Assembly (NCBI RefSeq): GCF_022179525.1
Contig: NZ_BPQX01000045.1
Span: forward strand, 26,068 to 90,067
Length of the DNA stretch: 64,000 nucleotides
Direction: 5' to 3'
Origin: Methylobacterium persicinum
Lineage (GTDB): Bacteria > Pseudomonadota > Alphaproteobacteria > Rhizobiales > Beijerinckiaceae
The notes beneath the pieces are model-generated. The model did no database searches. It was not told the origin of the DNA and worked only from the letters and a program-made list of their open reading frames with translations. Below are positions 17,028-26,505 of the stretch, in pieces. Position 1 is the stretch's first letter. Every line of letters begins with the position of its first letter. The position numbers and the translations under genes are program-made.

Positions 17028-17887
17028 GGCGAATCCCCGAAGCCGATCACGAACAGGCCCAGCCTGTCGGCCTCCGCGGCGGTGGCCGCCCGGTCGATCA
17101 CGAGCGTACTTCCGGCCCTCAGGGCGAGGCCGGCGCAGCCGGCCGCATGGGCGTTGCGGATCGTCCGGGGGCCCACCGTCGGCAGGTCGATCCGCAGGTC
17201 CTGGCCAATCTTGGGCGCCTTCACCAAGACCGTACCGGCATTGGGCCGACCCCGGCCGAAGGGCTTGCGCCCCAGGGTACGGGCGCGGGCGAGCATTTTG
17301 TCAGTGCCTTCGGGCCCTTCGACGGCCAGCACCCGGTCCCCCGCTACGGCGACAGCCTGCCCGACATCGAAGGGCGCGAGGGCATCGAGCACGGTCCGAC
17401 CCGTGCGGATGGAGGCGACGGCCTCCCCGTCCGCCTTCACGAGGCCGAGGGGGCCTTCCGGGCAGAGCAGGTCGGGTGCAACCTCATGGACGCCGAGGAC
17501 CCTGTGGCCGTTCTCCTCCACCAAGCCGAGGGCGGCGCGCAGGAGCCGGTCGTCGCCGCCCGCAGCGATCTCGCGCAGGGCCTCCCGGTTGCGCCATGCG
17601 GCGCCGGCATTGAAGATCGCCGCCGCACTCGGGCGGGCCACACTGCCCGCCGGCACCACGATCGCCGGACCCCAGTTGCTGAGGAGCCCGAGGGTCGCCG
17701 ACAGGTCGAGCAGGTCGACGACGGCGTCGGCCCTCCCGCGCAGGGCACGGACCGTGAAACCCCGCAGGGCGATCATCCGGAACGGCTTGCCCGCCCGCTC
17801 GAGGGAATCCGCGACGAGTTCCGGCAGGCGGCCGGCGCCGGCGATCAGGACAAGGTTGCCCCCGCCTTGGGTGGACGTCCCGGCCAT
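17024..17887 (-). CDS. lpxI: UDP-2,3-diacylglucosamine pyrophosphatase LpxI
   Basis: A 287-residue LpxI (DUF1009) protein. Alphaproteobacteria use it instead of LpxH to hydrolyse UDP-2,3-diacylglucosamine to lipid X. Evidence is GNLVLIAGAGRLPELVADS near the N-terminus, the C-terminal KAPKIGQDLRIDLPTVGPRT and LVIDRAATAAEADRLGLFVIGF, and its position between lpxA and lpxB. It overlaps lpxB by 4 bp. Confidence 0.94.
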   Translation of the reverse strand: MAGTSTQGGGNLVLIAGAGRLPELVADSLERAGKPFRMIALRGFTVRALRGRADAVVDLLDLSATLGLLSNWGPAIVVPAGSVARPSAAAIFNAGAAWRNREALREIAAGGDDRLLRAALGLVEENGHRVLGVHEVAPDLLCPEGPLGLVKADGEAVASIRTGRTVLDALAPFDVGQAVAVAGDRVLAVEGPEGTDKMLARARTLGRKPFGRGRPNAGTVLVKAPKIGQDLRIDLPTVGPRTIRNAHAAGCAGLALRAGSTLVIDRAATAAEADRLGLFVIGFGDSP

Positions 17888-17897
17888 GGTCGCGCGA

Positions 17898-18719
17898 TCA
17901 GGCGCCGCCCACCGGAATCGGCGCCTCGCGGGGCGTGCAGATGGATCGCTTCCCGCCCGCGCGGATGAACTCGAGGATCTCGCGCACAGCCGTATGGGAT
18001 TCGAAGGTCGTGGAGACGTCCTCGACCCGCTCCATCAGTGTGCCCTCTTGGGCGAAGAGCAGGCGATAGGCCCGGCGCAGGGTGTGGATGTCCTCCCGGG
18101 CGAAGCCCCGGCGCTGCAGCCCGACGATGTTCAGGCCCGACAGATAGGCCCGGTTGCCGAGGACCATGCCGTAGGGAATGCAGTCGTTCTCCAAACCGGA
18201 GAGGCCGCCGACGAAGGCGTGGGCCCCCACGCGGGCGAATTGGATCACCGCCGCACCGCCGCCGAGGATGGCGTAATCCCCCACCGAGCAATGCCCGGCC
18301 AGCATCACGTTGTTGGAGAACACAACGTGGGAGCCCACCCGGCAATCGTGCCCCACATGGGAATTGGCCAGGAAGGCGCAGTGGTCGCCGATCACCGTCT
18401 CCAGGCCGCCACCGGCGGTGCCCGGGTTCATGGTGACGCCCTCGCGGATGAGGCAATCCTCACCGATCGTGAGGGTCGAGGGCTCGCCGCGGTACTTCAG
18501 GTCCTGGGGCGGATGCCCGATCGAGGCGAAGGGGAAGATCCGCGTCCGTGCGCCGACGCGGGTGCGCCCTGCGACCACCACGTGGCTGACCAACTCGCAG
18601 GCTTCCCCGAGCACCACATCCGGCCCGACATGGCAGAACGGGCCGACCCGCACGCCGTCGCCGATCACGGCGCCGTCCTCGATCACGGCGCTCGGGTGGA
18701 TCCCGGGGGTGCTCATCAA
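17898..18719 (-). CDS. lpxA: UDP-N-acetylglucosamine acyltransferase LpxA
   Basis: A 273-residue left-handed beta-helix acyltransferase that performs the first step of lipid A synthesis. Hexapeptide repeats fill the first 190 residues (IHPSAVIEDGAVIGDGVRVGPFCHVG, written in short: IHPSAVIEDG then GDGVRVGPF). GHDCRVGSHVVFSNN contains the catalytic-region histidine. The C-terminal helical part with RRGF and ALRRAYRLLF-like sequence is typical. It begins one base after the fabZ stop and is followed 10 bp later by lpxI. Confidence 0.96.
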   Translation of the reverse strand: MMSTPGIHPSAVIEDGAVIGDGVRVGPFCHVGPDVVLGEACELVSHVVVAGRTRVGARTRIFPFASIGHPPQDLKYRGEPSTLTIGEDCLIREGVTMNPGTAGGGLETVIGDHCAFLANSHVGHDCRVGSHVVFSNNVMLAGHCSVGDYAILGGGAAVIQFARVGAHAFVGGLSGLENDCIPYGMVLGNRAYLSGLNIVGLQRRGFAREDIHTLRRAYRLLFAQEGTLMERVEDVSTTFESHTAVREILEFIRAGGKRSICTPREAPIPVGGA

Positions 18720-18720
18720 A

Positions 18721-19185
18721 TCACTCCGTCACCAGCATGGCGCCGATCTCAGCTTCGGCGACCAGGACGCCGTCCACCTTCGCTTCGCCCCGGAACCACC
18801 ACATCGTCCGGCGGTGGTTCAGCTTGCGCATCTCGAAGCGGATCTGGTCGCCGGGAACGACGGGCTTGCGGAACTTGCACTTGTCGATGGTCATGAAGAA
18901 CACCTGCTTCGTGCGAAGCTCGTCCGTCATGATCTGCCGGCAGCAGATGGCCCCCGCCGTCTGCGCCATGCCCTCGATGATGAGGACGCCGGGGAAGACC
19001 GGCAGCCCGGGGAAATGGCCCATGAACTGCGGCTCGTTGGCCGTGACGTTCTTGATGCCGACGCAGCTCTCGTCCCGATCGATGTCCACGATGCGGTCGA
19101 CCATGAGGAACGGGTAGCGGTGCGGCAGCAATTCCAGAAGCTTGTGAATGTCCGCCGTGCCGAGAACCTGATCCGTTCCACTCAT
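18721..19185 (-). CDS. fabZ: 3-hydroxyacyl-ACP dehydratase FabZ
   Basis: A 154-residue hot-dog-fold enzyme that dehydrates 3-hydroxyacyl-ACP in fatty-acid elongation. [14 protein letters not shown] and [20 protein letters not shown] contain the catalytic His and Glu region. Its place between lpxD and lpxA is conserved across proteobacteria, balancing fatty-acid elongation against lipid A acylation. Confidence 0.97.
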   Translation of the reverse strand: MSGTDQVLGTADIHKLLELLPHRYPFLMVDRIVDIDRDESCVGIKNVTANEPQFMGHFPGLPVFPGVLIIEGMAQTAGAICCRQIMTDELRTKQVFFMTIDKCKFRKPVVPGDQIRFEMRKLNHRRTMWWFRGEAKVDGVLVAEAEIGAMLVTE

Positions 19186-19303
19186 CGTGCCGCGCCGCCC
19201 TCGATTGCCGCCTGCGCCCTGCCGACGGTGGCTTCTCTTCGCAGAAACGCATTGATGTGCAAGGGCGTTCTGGCCGCCAGCGACGGCGCGCCGGGTCTGT
19301 CGC

Positions 19304-20365
19304 TCAGTCCTTGTCGCCCTCCGCGGCAGCGTGTCCCGAGCGCTCGGCGAGGCGGGCGAGGGTCGTCAGCTCGCGGAACCACGCCCGGACGGGCTTGGCC
19401 GGAGTGCCACCCCAGCGCGAGCCCGGAGGTACGTCCCGGTTGACGTTGGAGGAGCCGGCGATCTGAGAGCCCCGCCCGATGCGCAGGTGCCCGACCACGC
19501 CGACCTGACCGCCGAGGACGACGTAGTCCTCCAGGGTCGTGGACCCGGAGATGCCGACGCCGGACACGATCACGCAGTGACGTCCGATCACAACGTTGTG
19601 GGCGATCTGAACGAGGTTATCGATCTTCGTGCCCTCGCCGATCACCGTATCGCGGGAGGCACCCCGGTCGATCGTCGTGTTGGCGCCGATCTCCACGTCG
19701 TCCTGCACGATCACCCGGCCGACCTGCGGCACCTTCAGATGGCTCGCCCCCATGGCGAAGCCGAACCCGTCCTGTCCGATCCGGGCGCCGGGATGGACGA
19801 TGACTCGGTTGCCGAGCAGGGCGTGGCTCAGGGTCGTGCCGGCGCCGATGGCGCAATCCCGCCCGATCCGCACCCCTGGCCCGATCACCGCGTTGGGTCC
19901 GACGACGGTGCCCGCGCCGATCTCGGCACCGGGGCCGATGACGGCTCCCGGATCGACGGTGACCCCGTCTTCCAGCTTGGCGTCGGGATGGACATGGGCC
20001 CCCGGGGAGAGCCCCCTGCCGCCGAATTGCGGTCCTGGCTGCAGGGCGTCGGCATAGAGGCGCCCGAGGAGGCTGGCATAGACCCGGTAGGGATCGCGGC
20101 AGACCACCGGCACGGTCTCCGCCGGGCAGCGGGCGGCGAAGCGCGGCCCCACGAGGCAGATCCCGGCGCGGGTCTGCGATAGAGCCTCGCCGTAGCGGGC
20201 ATTGTCCATATAGGCGAGGTCGTCGGGGCCGGCGCTCTCCAGGGGTGCCGCTCCGGTAATGGGGCGGCCGGGCTCGACACCCTCGGGCAGGGCGACGCCC
20301 GCCGCCGCGGCGACGTCCGAGAAGGTGAGCCCGGTTGCGGGGGTGAAGAATTGCGTGTCGGACAT
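19304..20365 (-). CDS. lpxD: UDP-3-O-acylglucosamine N-acyltransferase LpxD
   Basis: A 353-residue protein that adds the second acyl chain to the lipid A precursor. An N-terminal uridine-binding domain (about residues 1-110, with [10 protein letters not shown]) precedes long hexapeptide repeats ([13 protein letters not shown] and [13 protein letters not shown]) and the segment [23 protein letters not shown] follows. The start is ATG 20365. No skp/ompH gene lies between it and bamA. Confidence 0.95.
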   Translation of the reverse strand: MSDTQFFTPATGLTFSDVAAAAGVALPEGVEPGRPITGAAPLESAGPDDLAYMDNARYGEALSQTRAGICLVGPRFAARCPAETVPVVCRDPYRVYASLLGRLYADALQPGPQFGGRGLSPGAHVHPDAKLEDGVTVDPGAVIGPGAEIGAGTVVGPNAVIGPGVRIGRDCAIGAGTTLSHALLGNRVIVHPGARIGQDGFGFAMGASHLKVPQVGRVIVQDDVEIGANTTIDRGASRDTVIGEGTKIDNLVQIAHNVVIGRHCVIVSGVGISGSTTLEDYVVLGGQVGVVGHLRIGRGSQIAGSSNVNRDVPPGSRWGGTPAKPVRAWFRELTTLARLAERSGHAAAEGDKD

Positions 20366-20619
20366 CTCGAAGCCTGCACGTCGCCCCACCCACGGGCAGG
20401 ACGACGGGATTTCAGGGCGTTACCCCCGAGGGGGTTGCCGGTTCGGCCAGGAGGCGACCGACACGACGACCCGGAGCGTTTCCTCTGATCCCCGCGTCGC
20501 CGGGATCTCTACCGACGCGGCGAGTCGCCACGCCGGAAGTCGCGTCGCTCCTTTGGAACTCCCGACGCCAAATAGCAACGCCGGCGCGGACCCCGAGGGA
20601 CCGGCCGGCGTCGTTGAGT

Positions 20620-20638
20620 GGGCGGCGGGTCGCCGCCC
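20620..20638 (-). terminator. Hairpin downstream of bamA
   Basis: GGGCGGCG (20620-20627) and CGCCGCCC (20631-20638) form a perfect 8-bp stem with loop GGT, about 11 bases after the bamA stop codon. It lies in the 284-bp bamA-lpxD gap (20366-20649). That gap also holds a second small hairpin, ACCCCC-GA-GGGGGT at 20422-20435. It probably lowers read-through from bamA into lpxD. Confidence 0.55.
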
Positions 20639-20649
20639 GACGGGTCGAC

Positions 20650-23205
20650 TTAGAAGCGCGAGCCGCCCGAGAAGCGGAACGCCTGGGTCTGGTCGCGACC
20701 GATATGGCCGTACTTGCCGAGGATCGGCACGAAAACCTTCTCACCTTCATCCTTCGACAACGCGTAGGCGTAGTCGAACCGGATCGGGCCGAGCGGCGAG
20801 TTCCAGAGGATGGACGCACCGACCGAGGAGCGGATCGTGGCCTTGTCGCGGACGTTCACACATTCCGGCTCGACGCCGATCGTGTAGGCGTTGAAGGCGC
20901 AGCGGCCGTTCGAGTAGCCGTTGATGAACTGGTCGCCGTTGACGTCGAAGGTCGTCTTGCCGTGGTAGCCGAAGAGCGTACCGGCATCGGCGAAGAGCGC
21001 GCCCTTCAGGCCCAGGTCACGCGGCACCCCGTAGAGCGGGAACTGCACTTCCAAGGTACCGCCGACATAGGTCGAGCCGCCGATGGCGTTGGAGCGGGCG
21101 TCGGCAATGCCGACGTCGCGCGGGCCGATGCCGTTCGGAGCGAAGCCGCGGACCAGCGACGGGCCGAGGAAGAACTGGTCGGTCACCCGCAGGGGCTGGC
21201 CGTCGAGGGATTCGACGTGACCGCCCTGGAAGCGGACGAAGCCGACGACGTCCTCGTACAGCTCCTTGTAGTAGCGGGCGTCGGCCGTGACGCGGAAGAA
21301 CTTGGAGTCGCCGCCGAGGCCGGCCACGTCAGGCTTCAACTCCGCGTAGATGCCGTTATGGGGCGCGCCGACCACGTCGAGCGTCGAGTAGGCAAGGGTG
21401 AGGCCGGCCAGCGACGTCAGCGTGTTGCCCTGCGAGCCCTTGATGGCGATCGAAGCCTCACCGTCATAGGCACAGGCCGGGTAAGCCGCCTGGCCGCTGA
21501 CGTCACGCCCATTCAAGACCGTGCCGGTGGGGTAGGTCGCCGTGTAGCCCGGGATCGGGAAGGAGCAATCGTCGTACGGCTTCTTGAGGGTGTTCGGGAC
21601 CTTCAACTCGGTGTTGTACAGCGAGTAGCGGAGGGTAACGCCGAACTCTTCGGTGACCGGCAGACCGAGGCGGAGCTGGCCGCCATAGACCGTCGTCTCG
21701 TAGCGCGAGTACCGGGTCAGGTCCGAGTACTTGTAGAAGGCGTCGAAGCCGGCCGCGAGGCGGTAGCCGAGGAAGTAAGGCTCCGTGAACGAGAAGTCGA
21801 CGCCACGCGAGTACTGGCCGCCGGTGCCGGCGAGGCGCACGTACTGACCGCGGCCGAGGAAGTTCGATTCCGAGACCGAGACTTCGCCGATGATGCCGTC
21901 CTGGGTGGAGTAGCCGCCGGCCACCGAGAACGAACCCGTGGGCTGATCCTCGACATCGATGTTCACGACGACACGGTCAGGCGACGAGCCGGGCTCGTTG
22001 GAGAAGCGGACCTTCTTGAAGAAGCCGAGGCCGTTCAGGCGGCGCTCCGCCCGGTCCGTGAGAACGCGGTTGTAGGCGTCGCCCTCGGCGAAATCGAGTT
22101 CGCGGCGAATGACGTAGTCGCGGGTGCGGGTGTTGCCGCGGATGTTGATCCGCTCGACGTACACGTGCGGACCGTCTTCCACCACGAAGCCGAGGGCGAC
22201 CTTCTGGGTCGCCGGGTCGCGCTGGCCGGTCGGGCGGACCTGGGCGAAGGGATAACCCGCCCGGTTCACATCGCGGGTGAGGGTGGTCAGGGTCTTCTCG
22301 ACGTCGTCGGCATTGTAGGTCTCGCCCACGCCGGTGGCGATGTCGGTGCGCAGGGCCTCGGTGTCGAGGCCCGGGAGGCGGGAATCCACCGCCACGGCAC
22401 CGACCGAGTACTGCTGGCCCTCGTTGAGGGTGATCGTGATGATGTAGCCGGACTGCTCGCCTTCCACGTAGCGCGCATCGGCGTTCACCACCTGGAAGTC
22501 GGCATAGCCGTTCTTCAGGTAGTAACGGCGCACCTGCTCCAGATCGTTGGTGATGCGGTCCGGATCGTAGACGTCCGAGGTCTTGATGAACGACAGGAAG
22601 TTCATCTCCGACGAGCTCATCAGCCCGCGCAGCGTCCGCTCGGAATAGGCCTGGTTGCCGACGAAGTTGATGGCGATGATGCCGGTCTTATCGCCTTCGT
22701 CGATCTCGTAGATCACGTCGACCCGGCCGTTGGGCAGGTTCACCGTGCGGTAGGTGACCTTGGCGGTGCCGCGGCCGAAGCGCTTGTAGACATCACGGAT
22801 GCGGGCGAGGTCGGCGTTGATGGTCGCCTCGCTGTAGGGGCCGCGGGCCTTCGACTCGACGACGCTCTCGAGCGTCCCCTTCTCGACCTTCTTGTTCCCT
22901 TCGAACACCACCCGGTTGATCAGGTTGTTCTCGCGGACCGTCACGACCGTGCGGCCGCCGGATTGCGTCACCTTCACGTCCGAGAACATTCCGCTGGCGA
23001 GGAGATTGCGCCGTGCCTCCTCGGCGGAGCCGGAGGCGGTACCGGTGACGTAGGAACGGATCGTGTCGGCGTCGACGCGCTGGTTGCCCTGCACGACAAT
23101 CTGCTGTGCCTGGGCGGCGCCGCCCAGGACCATGCCCGCCCCAGCGGAAATCAGGACGATGGTCTTCCGCATCGACTTGCGCCGATGCTTGCCCGTCAAC
23201 GACAT
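20650..23205 (-). CDS. bamA: Outer-membrane protein assembly factor BamA
   Basis: An 851-residue outer-membrane protein that inserts beta-barrel proteins. A signal peptide (RKTIVLISAGAGMVLGG, cleavage near AAQAQ) precedes five POTRA domains (to about residue 440, e.g. IVVQGNQRVDADTIRSY, INIRGNTRTRDYVIRRE). The 16-strand barrel follows, with FSFTEPYFLGYRLAAGF, the VRGF motif (LVRGFAPNGIGPRD) and a terminal phenylalanine (RFSGGSRF). ATG 23205 or 23208 is used; a later ATG at 23172 gives a more standard signal peptide. rseP lies upstream on the same strand. Confidence 0.96.
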   Translation of the reverse strand: MSLTGKHRRKSMRKTIVLISAGAGMVLGGAAQAQQIVVQGNQRVDADTIRSYVTGTASGSAEEARRNLLASGMFSDVKVTQSGGRTVVTVRENNLINRVVFEGNKKVEKGTLESVVESKARGPYSEATINADLARIRDVYKRFGRGTAKVTYRTVNLPNGRVDVIYEIDEGDKTGIIAINFVGNQAYSERTLRGLMSSSEMNFLSFIKTSDVYDPDRITNDLEQVRRYYLKNGYADFQVVNADARYVEGEQSGYIITITLNEGQQYSVGAVAVDSRLPGLDTEALRTDIATGVGETYNADDVEKTLTTLTRDVNRAGYPFAQVRPTGQRDPATQKVALGFVVEDGPHVYVERINIRGNTRTRDYVIRRELDFAEGDAYNRVLTDRAERRLNGLGFFKKVRFSNEPGSSPDRVVVNIDVEDQPTGSFSVAGGYSTQDGIIGEVSVSESNFLGRGQYVRLAGTGGQYSRGVDFSFTEPYFLGYRLAAGFDAFYKYSDLTRYSRYETTVYGGQLRLGLPVTEEFGVTLRYSLYNTELKVPNTLKKPYDDCSFPIPGYTATYPTGTVLNGRDVSGQAAYPACAYDGEASIAIKGSQGNTLTSLAGLTLAYSTLDVVGAPHNGIYAELKPDVAGLGGDSKFFRVTADARYYKELYEDVVGFVRFQGGHVESLDGQPLRVTDQFFLGPSLVRGFAPNGIGPRDVGIADARSNAIGGSTYVGGTLEVQFPLYGVPRDLGLKGALFADAGTLFGYHGKTTFDVNGDQFINGYSNGRCAFNAYTIGVEPECVNVRDKATIRSSVGASILWNSPLGPIRFDYAYALSKDEGEKVFVPILGKYGHIGRDQTQAFRFSGGSRF

Positions 23206-23208
23206 CAT

Positions 23209-23630
23209 GCAATCGCCCGTTTCTGATCTGGTCGCAGGCCTTGCCTGCGCGGGCGACCGTTGGTCGATCGTCCCATTCCCGTGGTCCAAGCGTGGCTTCG
23301 GTCCAAGCGAAGCTATTAAAGGGAATTCCCTCTCAAGCAAACGCACCCTACGCCTCGACCAGGGGATTTTGAGGGGTCGTGGCCTTCGCGCCACTTAACG
23401 TGCAGCCCTCCCTGTGGAGAAACAGGCAAACATGCTGAACGGAGGGTAAACCCTTCGCGGGGTGAGGCTTTCGGCCTCCGCTCCCGACTGGCTTCACGGT
23501 CCGTCAACCATGTCCGGGGCGCCGATCGCGGCACCCCGGGGACGGATTTGTGGCGGCTCCGGGGCAGCCGCTCAGCCAAGCACACCTTTAAATTTCGAAT
23601 CCATCAACTGTCGAACTGTGCGGAACCCGT
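23209..23630 (-). promoter_or_regulatory. bamA leader region with direct repeats and a palindrome
   Basis: This 422-bp gap between rseP and bamA has no supported gene. The sequence GGTCCAAGCG occurs twice, at 23283-23292 and 23300-23309, with a 17-bp period. A 12-bp palindrome, AGGGAATTCCCT, lies at 23320-23331. Both sit 75-125 bp upstream of bamA, where a promoter and regulator sites are expected. Which factor binds is unknown. Confidence 0.45.
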
Positions 23631-24785
23631 TCAGGTGTTCCGCAGCGACGCGCCCAGGTTGAGGATGTCGTTCCACGCGGCGAACAACATCAGCATCAGC
23701 ACGAGGGCCAGACCGATGCGGAAGCCGACTTCCTGCGCCCGCTCGCTGAGCGGCCGTCCCCGGACGACTTCGAACGCGTAGAACAGGAGATGCCCGCCAT
23801 CCAGCAGGGGCACCGGGAACAGGTTGAGAAGGCCGATCGAGACCGAGAGCAGGGCGATGAGGCCGACGAGGCCCCCGACGCCGCCGGTCTTGGCAACCTC
23901 GCCCGACACCCGGGCGATGCCGATGGGGCCCGAAAGCTGGTCGGCCGATTCCCGCCCGGTGATCAGCTTCCCGAGATAGGAGAATGTCCTCTCCACCACG
24001 AAATAGGTTTCGTGGACGCCGAGCTTGAGGGAGTCGGCCAGATCGTAGTGGACGAGCTTCGCCTCGCTCCCGTTGGGGGACCGGATCCCGAGCCGGCCGA
24101 TGCGGTGCCGTCCGAAGGGCGTGCGCTCCTCGATGGTCGCCGGGGTGGCGTTGATGGTGACGTTGCGCTCATCGCGCTCGACGGTGAATGCCAGAGAAGT
24201 GCCGGCGGCGCCGGTCACGGTCCGGTACATGGCGTTGAAGTCGCCGATGGGCTCCCCGTCGATGGCCGTAATCAGGTCGCCTGGCTTGAACCCCGCCTGC
24301 GCGGCCACGCTGTTCGGCTCCACGGAGGAGACCCTGGCAGGCAGTTCGTAGCGTCCGCCGAGCCAGATCGCCCCCGCGAAGAGGACGATGGCCAGGATGA
24401 AGTTCGCCACCGGGCCGGCGGCGACGATGGCCGCACGCTTTGCCACCGGCTGGGTCGGGAAGCTGATCGCCCGCTCCTCCGGGGACATCTGGGCGATGAC
24501 CTCACGGTTGGGCACGCTCGCGCCGTTGGCATCGCCGTGGAACTTCACATAGCCGCCGAGGGGAATGGCGCAGAGCTTCCAGCGAGTGCCGCGTCGGTCG
24601 TTGAAGCCGAACAGTTCCGGGCCGAAGCCGAGGGAGAAGGCGTGGACGCCCACACCGCAGAGGCGGCCGACGAGGAAGTGCCCCATCTCGTGTACGAACA
24701 CGACCACGGTGAGCACGAACAGGAACGGGATCACCGCGCCGAAAAAGCTTCCGGCGGTGCCGCTCATCGCGTTGAGAAAATCCAT
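23631..24785 (-). CDS. rseP: RIP-family site-2 zinc metalloprotease RseP
   Basis: A 384-residue inner-membrane intramembrane protease (M50 family). HEMGH near residue 34 is the zinc motif. A PDZ domain (about 125-210, with VSSVEPNSVAAQAGFKPGD) follows, and NLFPVPLLDGGHLL near the C-terminus is the second zinc-ligand motif. RseP-like proteases cleave anti-sigma factors and leftover signal peptides. It lies immediately upstream of bamA as in most alphaproteobacteria. The upstream dxr and cdsA seen in many genomes are absent here, replaced by an efflux pair. Confidence 0.94.
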   Translation of the reverse strand: MDFLNAMSGTAGSFFGAVIPFLFVLTVVVFVHEMGHFLVGRLCGVGVHAFSLGFGPELFGFNDRRGTRWKLCAIPLGGYVKFHGDANGASVPNREVIAQMSPEERAISFPTQPVAKRAAIVAAGPVANFILAIVLFAGAIWLGGRYELPARVSSVEPNSVAAQAGFKPGDLITAIDGEPIGDFNAMYRTVTGAAGTSLAFTVERDERNVTINATPATIEERTPFGRHRIGRLGIRSPNGSEAKLVHYDLADSLKLGVHETYFVVERTFSYLGKLITGRESADQLSGPIGIARVSGEVAKTGGVGGLVGLIALLSVSIGLLNLFPVPLLDGGHLLFYAFEVVRGRPLSERAQEVGFRIGLALVLMLMLFAAWNDILNLGASLRNT

Positions 24786-24910
24786 GCGTTCCGTCCCGGC
24801 CGTCGGAGCGGGCCGTTTTTTCCAATATCCCGCGCTGCTCCCTTAGCAGATCGGCCGGGTGGGAGGCCAATCAATCCTGCCTGCTCCGTAAATGGCGCGC
24901 GATACCGTTA

Positions 24911-26494
24911 TCAGTGCCCTCCACCGCCGCCCGCCCCGGCGCGGGGCTTGCGGATCAGGGGCACCGCGCAGGCCATGGCGAGGAACAGGACCGTCAGGGC
25001 AAGGAACACGTCCTCGAAGGCCATGACCAGCCCCTGGATGCGCACGGTGTTGGTCATCGCCTTCAGCGCCATGGCGGGGGCGGCGCTGCCGAAGTCCGAG
25101 AAGCTGCGCTGCATGGCATCGAGCCGCTCGAGCGCCGGGGCATGCGCCCAGGTGAAGCGCTCGTGGAGGCGGGTGAGGTGCAAGTCCCAGCGGTCGTTCA
25201 AGAGCGTGTTGATGAGCGCGAGGCCGACGGCGCCGCCGAGGTTCCGGGTGAGGTTGTAGAGCCCGGCCGCGTTCTTCATCCGCGCGGGGGGCAGGGTGCC
25301 CAGGGCGATGTTGTTGATGGGGATCATGCACAGCATCAGCGAGCAGCCGCGCAGGATCTGCGGCCAGAGCAGTTCCCAGAAGTCCCAATCCTTCGTCATG
25401 CCCGTGACGATCCACGTGCCGGCCGCGAAGCCTCCGAAGCCGAGCGCCATGAGGATCCGTGGATCGACCTTGCCCGAGAACCGCCCCGCGATCGGAGCGG
25501 TGGCGAACATGCACAGGCCCGAGACGAACATCGTCTCGCCGATCATCAGGGCGGAGTATCCCCGCACCCGGGCGAGGTAGACCGGATAGAGGTAGGTCAG
25601 GCCATAGAGGCCGATGCCCATGATGAAGCTCGCCATGCAGCCGCTGGCGAAGTTGCGGTCCGAAAACGCTCGCAGATCGACGATCGGCTGCGACGCCGTG
25701 AAGGCTCGCCAAAAGAACAGCAGGCCGCTCGCCACGCATATCACTGCGCAGGCGAAGACCGCCTCGTCCTGCAACCAATCGTGGTTCGGCCCCTCTTCCA
25801 GGACGTACTCCATGCAGCCGAGGAAGCCGGCCATGGCGGCGAGACCGAACCAGTCGAACTTGTCGAGGAGGGAGAGGTTCGGCTTGTCGAAGTCGACGAG
25901 GATCGCCGTCGACACCGTCACGAGGATGCCCGGCACGACGTTGACCAGGAACAGCCAGTGCCAGGACATGAGGTCGGTCAGGTAGCCGCCGACCGTGGGC
26001 CCGATGGTCGGTGCCAGCGTCGCCACGAGGCCAATCATCGGCGAGACGATGGTGCGCTTCGAGGGCGGGAAGATCGTGAAGGCCGACGCGAAGACGGTGG
26101 GGATCATCCCGCCGCCGATGAAGCCCTGCAGCGCCCGCCACACGATCATCTCGGTGATCGTCGAGGACGAGGCGCACATCAGGCTCATCACCGTGAAGCC
26201 CCCCGCCGAGATGGCGAACATCCACCGGGTCGACAGCACCCGGGAGAGGGTGCCCGACAGCGGGATCGAGATGACCTCGGCGATCAGATAGCTCGTCTGG
26301 ACCCAGGGGATCTCGTCCCCGGAGGCCGACAGGCCGGCCTGGATCTCGTTGAGGGACGCGGAGACGATCTGGATGTCCAGGATCGCCATGAACATCCCGA
26401 ACACCATGCAGAGGAATGCCACCATCCTCCGCTTGTCGATGGGCGGGTCGGCCGGCACGGGGATGGCGGCGGAAAGGGTGGCTGAGGCGGCCAT
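24911..26494 (-). CDS. DHA2-family MFS multidrug transporter (EmrB-like)
   Basis: A 527-residue inner-membrane proton antiporter with about 14 transmembrane helices. Motifs typical of the DHA2/EmrB family include IQIVSASLNEIQAGL, WVQTSYLIAEVISIPLSG, WRALQGFIGGGMIPTVF and PTIGPTVGGYLTD. It starts 11 bp after the EmrA-like gene and should pair with it and an outer-membrane channel to expel hydrophobic toxins. The TetR gene and operators at 27.7-27.8 kb indicate drug- or ligand-inducible control. Confidence 0.92.
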   Translation of the reverse strand: MAASATLSAAIPVPADPPIDKRRMVAFLCMVFGMFMAILDIQIVSASLNEIQAGLSASGDEIPWVQTSYLIAEVISIPLSGTLSRVLSTRWMFAISAGGFTVMSLMCASSSTITEMIVWRALQGFIGGGMIPTVFASAFTIFPPSKRTIVSPMIGLVATLAPTIGPTVGGYLTDLMSWHWLFLVNVVPGILVTVSTAILVDFDKPNLSLLDKFDWFGLAAMAGFLGCMEYVLEEGPNHDWLQDEAVFACAVICVASGLLFFWRAFTASQPIVDLRAFSDRNFASGCMASFIMGIGLYGLTYLYPVYLARVRGYSALMIGETMFVSGLCMFATAPIAGRFSGKVDPRILMALGFGGFAAGTWIVTGMTKDWDFWELLWPQILRGCSLMLCMIPINNIALGTLPPARMKNAAGLYNLTRNLGGAVGLALINTLLNDRWDLHLTRLHERFTWAHAPALERLDAMQRSFSDFGSAAPAMALKAMTNTVRIQGLVMAFEDVFLALTVLFLAMACAVPLIRKPRAGAGGGGGH

Positions 26495-26505
26495 CGGTGG
26501 AGACT

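Noticed and set aside
15219-18896. 1225-residue plus-strand frame opposite the lipid A genes
   Set aside because: It is an antisense shadow of lpxB, lpxI and lpxA, rich in R, H, G and D with no domain. Long mirror frames are expected in high-GC genes.
20614-23226. 870-residue plus-strand frame opposite bamA
   Set aside because: Exact antisense of bamA, with no ribosome-binding site or domain.
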